Counted from the first letter of the stretch, positions 1-6,298 are shown. The stretch is DNA of 7,252 nucleotides from CAZQQN01 sp964549595 (GCA_964549595.1 CAZJWK010000121.1:1-7252); one strand, 5' to 3'. Notes: generated by a model not told the origin, from the sequence alone. Numbers and translations are program-made.

Positions 1-327
1 AACTTGCTTAACGACTTCCTGCTCTTCTTCTTCCTGCTGCTCATCATTATCAGCCCTACCGATATCTTCCCAGATTTGCAGCTGCCCCGTGTCTTCTCCT
101 ACATACCGTTCCCGCTTACTGCCAAAAATCTGGCGTTTGAGCCACTGAATTTCTTCTTTTAGCTCGAAATTCTCTTTTTGTAAGTCGTTGTATTGGGAGT
201 GGAGGGATGTGTAATTATTGTATAGTGACTTATTCTCTTCAAAAAGCCCTTCATACCTGCTTTTTAGCAGATCAAAGGCTTCTTTGTAACTCAGGCCTTC
301 AAAGTTGTCGTCCAGCCCTTGTTTCAT
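1..327 (-). CDS. tnpC: IS66-family transposase TnpC, N-terminal part (runs off left edge)
   Basis: Translating the minus strand from the ATG at 327 gives 109 codons open to the window edge, so the stop and most of the protein lie outside. This is the IS66 transposase proper. The visible part is the N-terminal region: a leucine-rich, glutamate-rich coiled coil at about residues 15-62, followed by LKRQIFGSKRERY at residues 63-75, which matches the hallmark LkrqlFGrkSEr motif at the end of the IS66 leucine-zipper domain. A very acidic stretch rich in E and Q follows (residues 94-103). The zinc-binding and DDE catalytic domains are not in the window, so activity cannot be judged. The start is preceded by TTTGAGGT directly before the ATG, resembling the tnpB start. 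It is the third gene of a tnpA-tnpB-tnpC operon, 70 bp after tnpB. Confidence 0.9.
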   Translation of the reverse strand, partial: MKQGLDDNFEGLSYKEAFDLLKSRYEGLFEENKSLYNNYTSLHSQYNDLQKENFELKEEIQWLKRQIFGSKRERYVGEDTGQLQIWEDIGRADNDEQQEEEEQEVVKQV

Positions 328-397
328 ACCTCAAATATCGCCATAACCCTTGAGATTGGCAAAACTTTGAAGGATCAAATTTTACATGAATGCGTCC

Positions 398-742
398 TTA
401 AGCATAACGTTTTTTACGTTCTACTTTTTGCCAGTCGATACCCTCTACCATCATAATAAAATCTGTCCAACGCATTTCATAGCATTGCTTTTGTTCATTG
501 ACTACCGGAAAAGAGAAAGTACCTTCCTCTAAACGCTTGTAGTAAAGTACAAACCCGCCTGGTTCCCACTTTAACAGTTTCAGCTTATCTCCCTTTTTGT
601 TGATGAATAAAAATACCTCGCCTGAAAAGGGATTACGTTGAAGCTCGTCCTGGACCACCCCACATAAGCCGTCAAAACTTTTGCGCATATCTGTAACCCC
701 CAGGTAGAGGTAATAGCGATTGGCCGAAGTTAGGGCAAACAT
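398..742 (-). CDS. tnpB: IS66-family accessory protein TnpB (Orf2-like)
   Basis: This is a full-length 114-residue IS66 Orf2/TnpB protein; the family is usually about 110-120 residues. The signature blocks are present: GVTDMRKSFDGL at residues 15-26, NPFSGEVFLFINKKGDKLKLL at about 37-57, and WEPGGFVLYYKRLEEG at 59-74. TnpB is needed for transposition of IS66 elements together with TnpA and TnpC, but its biochemical role is poorly defined. The ATG at 742 lies 3 nt after the tnpA stop codon (TGA at 748-746), so translational coupling is likely. No internal stop or frameshift is seen, so this part of the element looks recently active. Confidence 0.95.
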   Translation of the reverse strand: MFALTSANRYYLYLGVTDMRKSFDGLCGVVQDELQRNPFSGEVFLFINKKGDKLKLLKWEPGGFVLYYKRLEEGTFSFPVVNEQKQCYEMRWTDFIMMVEGIDWQKVERKKRYA

Positions 743-745
743 AAC

Positions 746-1057
746 TCAAACAACATTTATCAGGTTGGCAAGTTGATTAGGGGAAAGCTCATCATGTAAA
801 ATGACTTTTACCCCATTGGGATAGTGAATCTCAAGGGAAGTAGGTGATTGTTGTTGGTCCGCTTTAATTTCAAGGGGCATAAGCGAGTGCTTATGTGAAT
901 TAACTTCCTCTCGATATTTACGCTGCCAATAATAGAAGACTTGGGGATGCAAGCTTTGTCGTTTACAAAATTCCTTATTGGTGAGCCCGCTTTGATGGCA
1001 GGCTTCAACCAGTTTGAACATCTGTTCTTGACGATGAGAATTCTTCGATCCGGCCAT
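746..1057 (-). CDS. tnpA: IS66-family accessory protein TnpA (helix-turn-helix)
   Basis: This is the first gene of the IS66 operon, 103 residues from the ATG at 1057. A helix-turn-helix region is visible at about residues 13-50: FKLVEACHQSGLTNKEFC, then HPQVFYYWQRKYRE, which is the IS66 TnpA / IS3 OrfA-like pattern in which a short helix pair is followed by the YYWxxKYR block. The C-terminal segment, with YPNGVKVIL and a short leucine-rich end, is also typical of TnpA. An in-frame TTG at 1078 would add seven residues; I prefer the ATG because family members start close to the helix-turn-helix and no ribosome site favours the TTG. The reading frame stays open further upstream to a TGA at about 1109. 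The role is probably binding the element's DNA during transposition. Confidence 0.88.
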   Translation of the reverse strand: MAGSKNSHRQEQMFKLVEACHQSGLTNKEFCKRQSLHPQVFYYWQRKYREEVNSHKHSLMPLEIKADQQQSPTSLEIHYPNGVKVILHDELSPNQLANLINVV

Positions 1058-1139
1058 AGCAACCAATTTTTGGTGCAAAATTGGCTCGTCTTTTCTTAGC
1101 CTTCAAGACGTAGCTGGCCGGATGGATACCTTCATTTTG

Positions 1140-1422
1140 TCAGTTTTCAAGGAGTTTCATGAAATGCTCACCCTTATCATGGTTAAAGAGTCTTTTCATC
1201 AATTCACCAGGAGTTATTGCAAATAGCTCACAAATACTTGCCAGCAACTCTTTTATAAACAGCCATATCCTCTGGGATAAAGTAGGCCACTAACGTTTTC
1301 TTTTGGTCGTTAAACAATGCTCCAAGCGTTTTGGCTGCATCATTACAATGTAATGCAACCATTTAATGTGATTTAACATCTATGAAAACAAGCGGCTTTT
1401 TCATAGCCTGCTTCATGGTCAT
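1140..1422 (-). pseudogene. Decayed small gene of unknown function next to the IS
   Basis: Three minus-strand segments line up end to end. The first reads from an ATG at 1422 (or open from about 1455) to a TAA at 1365-1363, with MKKPLVFIDVKSH at its end. The second starts at an ATG directly abutting that stop (1362) in the same frame and reads MVALHCNDAAKTLGALFNDQ... to a TGA at 1230-1228. The third is in another frame and reads ...LLASICELFAITPGELMKRL... to a TGA at 1142-1140. Removing one A from the AAAA run at 1254-1251 joins the second and third into one continuous 73-residue protein (VYK followed by ELLASICELF). I do not recognise the family. It may be a host gene damaged by the IS66 insertion or a passenger of the element. 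A sequencing indel could also explain the frameshift. Confidence 0.45.
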
Positions 1423-1565
1423 TTTAAGTTCCTGAGCTTCCGAAAAACTAAATGGTTAAACTTTTTTGAATGTAGATTTGAGAGAAAATTTAAAGGAATT
1501 GATCAAAAGATTTTTTAGCGTTGAGAAAGAATTAACACTAATATTGGTCAAGGGATTTAAATAAT

Positions 1566-1592
1566 ACTTATAAAAAGTAAAACTTATAAAAA
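1566..1592. repeat. Short tandem-like direct repeat (ACTTATAAAAA x2)
   Basis: The 11-mer ACTTATAAAAA occurs at 1566-1576 and again at 1582-1592, a 16-nt period. In such AT-rich DNA this may be chance; it could also be a pair of protein-binding sites upstream of the dehydratase gene. Confidence 0.35.
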
Positions 1593-1762
1593 ATTTGTCG
1601 TTTTTAAAATCAAATTTTTGGGAAAATAAAAAGCTAAAAGTGTCTCATTAAGGTGCGTAGAAAAAAATGAAGTATAATTATTTTAATTGATGGTTTCATG
1701 TTTAAATTTTTTTAATCATAATTTTTTAACCGTAAAATTCTTTCTTTAAGAAAAGACTTTTT

Positions 1763-1770
1763 TATATTCG
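1763..1770 (+). promoter_or_regulatory. Possible -7 promoter box of the dehydratase gene
   Basis: TATATTCG matches the Bacteroidota primary-sigma -7 consensus TAnnTTTG at all but one position and ends 23 nt before the ATG at 1794. No clear -33 TTTG partner is visible at the usual spacing, so the call is weak. Confidence 0.25.
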
Positions 1771-1793
1771 CTTTTTGCAATCATTAGGGTATT

Positions 1794-3803
1794 ATGAAGT
1801 TTCTTACTAAGTATCTCAGCCGGCAATATGCACCCCAATGGCTTATTTTAGGTATTGATGCCTCAATAGCAGGCCTATCCATTTTACTTGCTTACCTGTT
1901 AAAGTTTAATTTCGAATTAACCCCTGACCATTTTGACGGTTTTACTTGGATTTTATTGCTTTTTTTAACGGTTAGGATTTTTACCTTCCGGGTCTTTAAA
2001 ACTTATTCCGGCATAATTCGTTTTTCATCGCTGGATGATGGAAAAAGAATTTTTTATGCGGTGGCTTCGGGGAGTAGCATAGTGCTTTTATTGAACTTGG
2101 TTGTTTATCATCAGTTGAATCAGTTCCCTGTTCCCCTTTCCATTTTGATAATTGATTTTCTGCTTACCATTTCATTGATGTCAGGGTTTCGCATATTGGT
2201 GAAAGTAATTTACAGTTATTTGGTCCGAACCAAAAGGGATCAGCTTAAAACCAAAAATGTGGCCATATATGGAGCAGGTAAATCAGGATTGATTACAAAA
2301 AGAACGATTGATACGGATGGTGAGGTAAACTACAATGTAAAGGGATTTCTGGATGATGATGAGTCCAAGCGGCACAAAACCCTGGAAGGGGTTACCATAT
2401 ACAATACTTCAAAGGATTTCGACAAACTCTTCAAGCATCAACCCATTGACTTATTAATATTTTCTATTCAGGAAATCGGGATTGCCAGGAAGCGGGAAAT
2501 TATTGAATGGTGCCTGAGGAATAACATCAAAGTGAAGTCGGTTCCGCCTGCCAATAAATGGATTAACGGTGAATTGAGCTTTAACCAAATTAAGAATGCA
2601 CGAATTGAAGATTTATTGGGGAGGGATCCGATTCACCTGGATAGGGATGAAATTTCCGCTGAAATTACGGACCAGATGGTATTGGTTACCGGGGCCAGTG
2701 GCTCTATTGGTGCTGAGTTGGTAAGGCAGATCATTGCTTTCAAACCTCGTAAGATCATTCTTTTTGATATTTCTGAAACCGCTCTGCATGATGTATCTCT
2801 GGAACTCAAAGAGAAGTTTGGTTTTCATAATTTCGAAGCCATAATAGGAGATATCCGGAATTTTAACCGGGTAAAGGAAATAATGGCGAAATTTAAACCT
2901 CAAATTATTTTCCATGCGGCTGCTTACAAGCATGTACCATTATTGGAATCCAATCCTTCAGAGGCTGTCGACACCAATATAAATGGTACTAAAATTTTAG
3001 CCGATATAGCCGTGAAATATGATGTGGGGAAATTTGTGATGATCTCCACCGATAAAGCGGTGAACCCTACCAATGTGATGGGCGCTTCAAAAAGGATTGC
3101 GGAAATTTACATACAGGCTTTCGATCGGTTCCTTAATTCCCTGGAGGATGAAAAATTCACCCGCTTTATAACCACGCGTTTTGGAAACGTCTTAGGGTCT
3201 AATGGATCTGTTATCCCCCGTTTCCGTAAGCAAATTGAAGAAGGGGGGCCGGTAACGGTTACCCATCCCGAGATCTCCCGTTATTTTATGACCATTCCGG
3301 AGGCTTGTCAGCTTGTTTTAGAAGCCGGCTTTATCGGAAAGGGTGGCGAAATCTTCCTCTTTGACATGGGCCGCTCAGTACGAATTTACGACTTGGCTAA
3401 AAAGATGATCAAACTTTCAGGCTTTGAACCTGAATACGATATTGAAATTACTTACACAGGCCTGAGACCTGGAGAAAAGATCAAAGAAGAAGTGCTTAAT
3501 TACCAGGAAAATTCTTTGCCGACTCACCATGAAAAAATTCTCATAGCAGCGGTGCAGGAATATTCCTTTGAGCATGTTTCCCGTCAAATTACTGATTTGA
3601 TTGATTTCTGCTCACATTATAACCAGGATTTAGAGGTTGTTAAGCGGATGAAAACCTTACTGCCCGAATTTAAAAGCCGAAACTCCATCTACGAACAATT
3701 GGATAAAAAGAGAGCAAGTGCTGACAATGGGGATTTGAACGGCAACCAAAAGGATGAAGAAAAAGGCCGGGAAAACCAATCTTCTGACCTTTCCTTGAAG
3801 TGA
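1794..3803 (+). CDS. Membrane-bound long-chain nucleotide-sugar 4,6-dehydratase/epimerase (FlaA1/WbpM/CapD type)
   Basis: This is a 669-residue polysaccharide biosynthesis protein. Four hydrophobic segments at about residues 15-37, 51-65, 86-105 and 112-132 anchor it in the inner membrane. A first Rossmann-like domain follows (NVAIYGAGKSG, 155-165), then the catalytic SDR domain with the NAD(P)-binding motif VTGASGSIG (298-306), GDIRN (352-356) and HAAAYKHVPLLE (374-385). In place of the usual Tyr-x3-Lys, the enzyme has Ser418 with Met429-x3-Lys433 (STDKAVNPTNVMGASKR), the SMK arrangement known for WbpM/FlaA1 relatives. Family members convert UDP-GlcNAc to a 4-keto-6-deoxy sugar (for example on the way to QuiNAc, FucNAc or bacillosamine) for O-antigen, capsule or protein glycans. 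The tail after about residue 626 is hydrophilic, charged and probably disordered. The start has TTAGGG 4 nt upstream, and no later Met would keep the membrane segments. The exact product sugar cannot be read from the sequence. Confidence 0.93.
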   Translation: MKFLTKYLSRQYAPQWLILGIDASIAGLSILLAYLLKFNFELTPDHFDGFTWILLLFLTVRIFTFRVFKTYSGIIRFSSLDDGKRIFYAVASGSSIVLLLNLVVYHQLNQFPVPLSILIIDFLLTISLMSGFRILVKVIYSYLVRTKRDQLKTKNVAIYGAGKSGLITKRTIDTDGEVNYNVKGFLDDDESKRHKTLEGVTIYNTSKDFDKLFKHQPIDLLIFSIQEIGIARKREIIEWCLRNNIKVKSVPPANKWINGELSFNQIKNARIEDLLGRDPIHLDRDEISAEITDQMVLVTGASGSIGAELVRQIIAFKPRKIILFDISETALHDVSLELKEKFGFHNFEAIIGDIRNFNRVKEIMAKFKPQIIFHAAAYKHVPLLESNPSEAVDTNINGTKILADIAVKYDVGKFVMISTDKAVNPTNVMGASKRIAEIYIQAFDRFLNSLEDEKFTRFITTRFGNVLGSNGSVIPRFRKQIEEGGPVTVTHPEISRYFMTIPEACQLVLEAGFIGKGGEIFLFDMGRSVRIYDLAKKMIKLSGFEPEYDIEITYTGLRPGEKIKEEVLNYQENSLPTHHEKILIAAVQEYSFEHVSRQITDLIDFCSHYNQDLEVVKRMKTLLPEFKSRNSIYEQLDKKRASADNGDLNGNQKDEEKGRENQSSDLSLK

Positions 3804-3897
3804 TACCCCTACCTTCATCTTAAGCGTATTCAAAAAGGGCAATAAACGGTGTTAAACCCGGACAAAAAGAATAAAATATTTCATTGTTAGGACTTTT

Positions 3898-4080
3898 ATG
3901 TTTAATAGGAAAGCAACCGGTACCTTCCAGGGGGTGCAAGAAAGCTTGTTTCCCATGATGACGGAAAAAACCATCAATATTTTGGCCGGATTGATCTTTT
4001 CCATTATTCCCTGCGGTCCTTCAGGGGAGCAGAAGCGGTATTCGGTCAAAATCATTTACGCTAATGTAAATAACCATTAG
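3898..4080 (+). CDS. Possible small protein of unknown function (60 aa)
   Basis: A 60-codon ORF fills much of the 468-bp gap between two larger genes. In its favour are TTAGGA with 5 nt spacing to the ATG, and an intrinsic terminator whose stem spans the TAG stop codon, so a transcript ends exactly here. The product is basic at the N-terminus and has a short hydrophobic stretch (INILAGLIFSIIPCG, about residues 26-40) that is too short and irregular to call a membrane helix. No family is recognised. An antisense ORF overlaps it at 3852-4055, and codon usage is not distinctive, so it may be non-coding or the 3' untranslated part of the upstream dehydratase transcript. Confidence 0.27.
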   Translation: MFNRKATGTFQGVQESLFPMMTEKTINILAGLIFSIIPCGPSGEQKRYSVKIIYANVNNH

Positions 4081-4091
4081 TGTAATTTTTT
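4058..4091 (+). terminator. Intrinsic (rho-independent) terminator
   Basis: ACGCTAATG (4058-4066) pairs with CATTAGTGT (4075-4083), forming a 9-bp stem with one G-U pair around an 8-nt loop, followed by AA and six T at 4086-4091. The T-tract is only on the plus-strand 3' side, so it terminates rightward transcription from the dehydratase gene and/or the small ORF at 3898. Confidence 0.7.
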
Positions 4092-4250
4092 CGTGCATCC
4101 TGGTAGAAATCAACCATTGGTTTGTGAGAACCTGATTGATTAGCGTTAAAGGGTTTAAAAGCTTCTACAACCTGAAGAAAAATCCGGCTAAAAGCCATTT
4201 CAAAATGATTACCCATTAAGCAAAGATTCTCGTAAGCCTTTAAAAACGAT

Positions 4251-4258
4251 TAACTTTG
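4251..4258 (+). promoter_or_regulatory. -7 promoter box of the deacetylase gene
   Basis: TAACTTTG is a perfect match to the Bacteroidota -7 consensus TAnnTTTG and lies 13 nt before the ATG at 4272. Initiation a few nt downstream would give a leader of under 10 nt, leaving almost no room for a ribosome site. The -33 element is not evident. The terminator upstream at 4091 agrees with a new transcription unit starting here. Confidence 0.5.
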
Positions 4259-4271
4259 TTAAAAATTAAGC

Positions 4272-4985
4272 ATGCGTTTTCTGTATATTTTCCCTCACCC
4301 GGATGATGAATCCTTTGGACCTGCTACCGTGATTTATCAACAAATCCAGGAAGGACAAGAAGTGCATTTGTTGACCTTAACAAGGGGTGAAGCCACTAAA
4401 CAGCGATTTGCCTATGGCTATTCCAAACTGGAAATGGGTAAGGTAAGGACTAAGGAAATGGAGTGCGTGAAGAAAGTTTTAGGATTAACTTCCCTTAAAA
4501 TTTTGGATTTTCCGGATAATGGACTTGCCGAGTGGGATCCAAGAGAAATTGAAAAAATAGTAAAAGGATACATTGCTTCGCTAAGGCCTGATGTGGTTGT
4601 ATCTTATCCGGTTTATGGAATTAGTGGGTTTAATGATCATTTGGTAATGCATGCCGTGGTAAAGCGCGTGTTTGTTGAAATGAAATCAGAAGGAGCGCTT
4701 AATCCCAGAAGATTAGCTTTTTTTACGCTTAAGCAAAAACCTGAGGGGAAAGGTGCTAATAGGTTAAAAGCTTCACCTCCCGAATTAATTGATTGTGAAA
4801 TACCCGTTCAGCCAGAAGGTCATCAGCGAATGCTGGATGCCCTGGGATGCTACAGTACTTACCAAAAGGTAATAGAGGATACCGGGGTCAAAGACCATTT
4901 TAAAAACCAAGTGGTCTTTGAGCTTTATAATGAAGCATTTGACCCCCCATTAAGCAGTTTATCAGAACAATTACCTATTCGTTAA
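4272..4985 (+). CDS. PIG-L/LmbE-family zinc-dependent deacetylase
   Basis: This 237-residue protein has the length and fold signatures of PIG-L family N-acetyl-sugar deacetylases (MshB, BshB and related enzymes). The first metal motif is PHPDDESFG (residues 8-16), giving His9 and Asp12 as zinc ligands and Asp11 as the likely general base. RTKE at 59-62 is the conserved R-x2-E. The third ligand should be His123 in the segment SGFNDHLVMH (118-127). There the His-x-Asp-His motif of relatives reads Phe-Asn-Asp-His, so the first His, which assists catalysis in MshB, is absent by my alignment. No signal peptide is present, so it is cytoplasmic. The HPDDESFG form resembles BshB2-like enzymes of bacillithiol synthesis, but many PIG-L proteins have other small amino-sugar substrates. 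It follows its own promoter box and precedes the response regulator by 87 bp. Confidence 0.88.
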   Translation: MRFLYIFPHPDDESFGPATVIYQQIQEGQEVHLLTLTRGEATKQRFAYGYSKLEMGKVRTKEMECVKKVLGLTSLKILDFPDNGLAEWDPREIEKIVKGYIASLRPDVVVSYPVYGISGFNDHLVMHAVVKRVFVEMKSEGALNPRRLAFFTLKQKPEGKGANRLKASPPELIDCEIPVQPEGHQRMLDALGCYSTYQKVIEDTGVKDHFKNQVVFELYNEAFDPPLSSLSEQLPIR

Positions 4986-4999
4986 AAAATTTTCCTGTG

Positions 5000-5023
5000 C
5001 CATTTTAATCAAGCTAAAAATGG
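5000..5023 (+). terminator. Weak hairpin between deacetylase and response regulator
   Basis: CCATTTT (5000-5006) pairs with AAAATGG (5017-5023), a 7-bp AT-rich stem with a 10-nt loop, followed after TGA by five T. It could be a leaky terminator or attenuator that lowers read-through into the response regulator gene, but the stem is weak. Confidence 0.28.
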
Positions 5024-5072
5024 TGATTTTTGCCAAATGAAATGGACTTTTTAAAAAATTGGTAAAGGATTT

Positions 5073-6260
5073 ATGAATAGGTATCTGGTTAAAGTGTTTG
5101 TGGTGGAGGACGATGAGTTCTATGGTAATTTGATCAAAAAAACCCTTGAAAAAGATGAACGGTTTGACGTGACCTTGTTCCAAAAGGGCCAGGCTTTTTT
5201 AAACCAATTATCCGAAAAACCGGATATTGTAACGATTGATCATTATTTGCCTGATATGGAAGGGTTGGAGATTTTAAAACAGGTGAAAGCCTATGATGAG
5301 GATATTATACCGATCATGGTTTCCGGCCAGGAAGAATTAGAAGTGGTGGTACAAGCATATAGGCAGGGCGCAAGGGATTATATCATTAAAAAGGAGAACT
5401 CGGTTCAGGAATTGGTGGACTCCATCCAGAAATTTAAAGACACCGTATCACTTCGAAAAGAGGTCGAAGAATTGAGAAGTAAGGTATTGAACCGGGAGAA
5501 ATACGAGGAGATTATTGGTGAAAGCAAACCGGTGCTGGAAATGCTCCGCCTTTTACAAAAGGTGGAGAAGACTGATATGATGGTATTAATAACCGGGGAT
5601 AGTGGTACGGGTAAGGAAATTGTGGCTAAAAATATTCATTATAACTCCTCAAGGCGGAAAAGGCCCTTTGTTACCGTTAATATGCCGGCAATACCTGAGG
5701 AATTGGTGGAAAGCGAGTTGTTCGGTCATGAAAAAGGGGCTTTTACGGGAGCTAATTCCCGTAGGATCGGTAAGTTTGAGGAAGCTGACAAAGGAACCAT
5801 TTTCCTGGATGAGATTGGAGAAATGGATCTGGATATTCAATCCAAATTGCTTAGGGTCCTTCAGGAAAAAACCATCACCAGGGTAGGCGGTAACAAAGAA
5901 ATCAAGCTTGATGTCAGGGTAATAGCGGCCACCAATCGTAACCTTCAACAAATGGTACAGGAAGGTAAATTCCGGGAAGATTTGTTTTACAGGCTTCAGG
6001 GGTTCTTGGTGCATCTACCACCATTAAAGGAGCGTGGAAATGATGTTATCCTATTGGCTAAGCATTTCCTTCAGGAATTCAATAAATCCTATGGTATGGA
6101 AAAGACTGAGTTCTCAAAGGATGCCATACAAGCATTGTTAGATCATGACTGGCCCGGAAATGTCAGGGAACTCAGGTCTGTTATAGAACGTGCTGTTTTA
6201 ATTGCTGAGGGTGAAGAGATTACGGGAGACGATTTGTTATTCCCTACCGTTGCCGGGTAA
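5073..6260 (+). CDS. Sigma-54-dependent response regulator (NtrC family) lacking a DNA-binding domain
   Basis: This 395-residue protein has two domains. Residues 1-120 form a receiver domain: acidic pocket Glu12-Asp13-Asp14, phospho-acceptor Asp56 (in TIDHYLPDMEG), Ser84 and Lys106. A charged coiled-coil linker follows (about 121-147). Residues 148-385 form the AAA+ sigma-54 activation domain: Walker A GDSGTGKE (175-182), the sigma-54 contact loop GAFTGA (222-227), Walker B GTIFLDEIGE (241-250), the FREDLFYRL segment with arginine fingers (300-308) and WPGNVREL sensor II (360-367). The protein stops ten residues after EITGDDLLF, where relatives continue for about 50-60 residues into a Fis-type helix-turn-helix; none is present here or in other frames downstream. 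It should therefore activate RNA polymerase-sigma-54 without enhancer binding, or through a partner. The start has AAAGGA 3 nt before the ATG. No histidine kinase is adjacent. Confidence 0.93.
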   Translation: MNRYLVKVFVVEDDEFYGNLIKKTLEKDERFDVTLFQKGQAFLNQLSEKPDIVTIDHYLPDMEGLEILKQVKAYDEDIIPIMVSGQEELEVVVQAYRQGARDYIIKKENSVQELVDSIQKFKDTVSLRKEVEELRSKVLNREKYEEIIGESKPVLEMLRLLQKVEKTDMMVLITGDSGTGKEIVAKNIHYNSSRRKRPFVTVNMPAIPEELVESELFGHEKGAFTGANSRRIGKFEEADKGTIFLDEIGEMDLDIQSKLLRVLQEKTITRVGGNKEIKLDVRVIAATNRNLQQMVQEGKFREDLFYRLQGFLVHLPPLKERGNDVILLAKHFLQEFNKSYGMEKTEFSKDAIQALLDHDWPGNVRELRSVIERAVLIAEGEEITGDDLLFPTVAG

Positions 6261-6270
6261 AGAGGTGCAG

Positions 6271-6298
6271 TTACCATAAAAAATGGCAATCTTCTTTT
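6271..6298 (+). terminator. Possible weak terminator after the response regulator
   Basis: TTACCAT (6271-6277) and ATGGCAA (6283-6289) form a short stem with one A-C mismatch and an A5 loop, followed by the T-rich TCTTCTTTT. It lies 10 nt past the stop codon, a sensible place, but the hairpin is poor. Confidence 0.27.

Larger units (their letters stand above)
1..1078 (-). mobile_element. IS66-family insertion sequence, 5' half
   Basis: Three genes in the invariant IS66 order tnpA-tnpB-tnpC read leftward and appear intact as far as they are visible. The element continues beyond position 1. Its outer end upstream of tnpA should lie within roughly 100-200 bp to the right of 1057, but I could not find a terminal inverted repeat of the usual GTAA-type start (CGCTTAC or similar when read on the plus strand). 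The right boundary given here is therefore only the end of recognisable IS66 coding sequence. Target-site duplication cannot be checked because the left end is missing. Confidence 0.85.
1456..1793. other. AT-rich intergenic stretch without genes
   Basis: About 340 bp of strongly AT-rich DNA lies between the decayed gene and the start of the dehydratase gene. No convincing ORF on either strand, no tRNA and no strong hairpin terminator is seen. It contains a short direct repeat (1566-1592), an imperfect palindrome around 1743-1758 (CTTTCTTTAAGAAAAG), a TAGATTTG box at 1473-1480 that fits the Bacteroidota -7 consensus but lies more than 300 bp from the next gene, and a weaker box just before the dehydratase start. 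It most likely serves as the promoter and leader region of the 1794 gene. Confidence 0.6.

Noticed and set aside
808..1062. Minus-strand ORF overlapping tnpA in another frame
   Set aside because: A shadow of tnpA: no family features, whereas tnpA has a clear IS66 pattern.
1473..1480. TAGATTTG, a perfect TAnnTTTG box
   Set aside because: It is over 300 bp from the next start codon, has no -33 partner, and such boxes are expected by chance in AT-rich DNA.
2613..2933. Antisense ORF inside the dehydratase gene
   Set aside because: It lies opposite the most conserved part of the SDR domain and has no recognisable motif.
3852..4055. Minus-strand ORF of 67 codons in the intergenic gap
   Set aside because: No ribosome site or family signal was found, and the terminator and SD-like site favour the plus strand.
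5021..5034. Sigma-54 (-24/-12) promoter-like TGG...TTGC before the response regulator gene
   Set aside because: Only 8 nt lie between GG and GC instead of the required 10, and the -24 block lacks the CAC that normally follows GG.
5649..6014. Antisense and alternative-frame ORFs inside the sigma-54 activator gene
   Set aside because: They are shadows of the strongly conserved AAA+ coding sequence.
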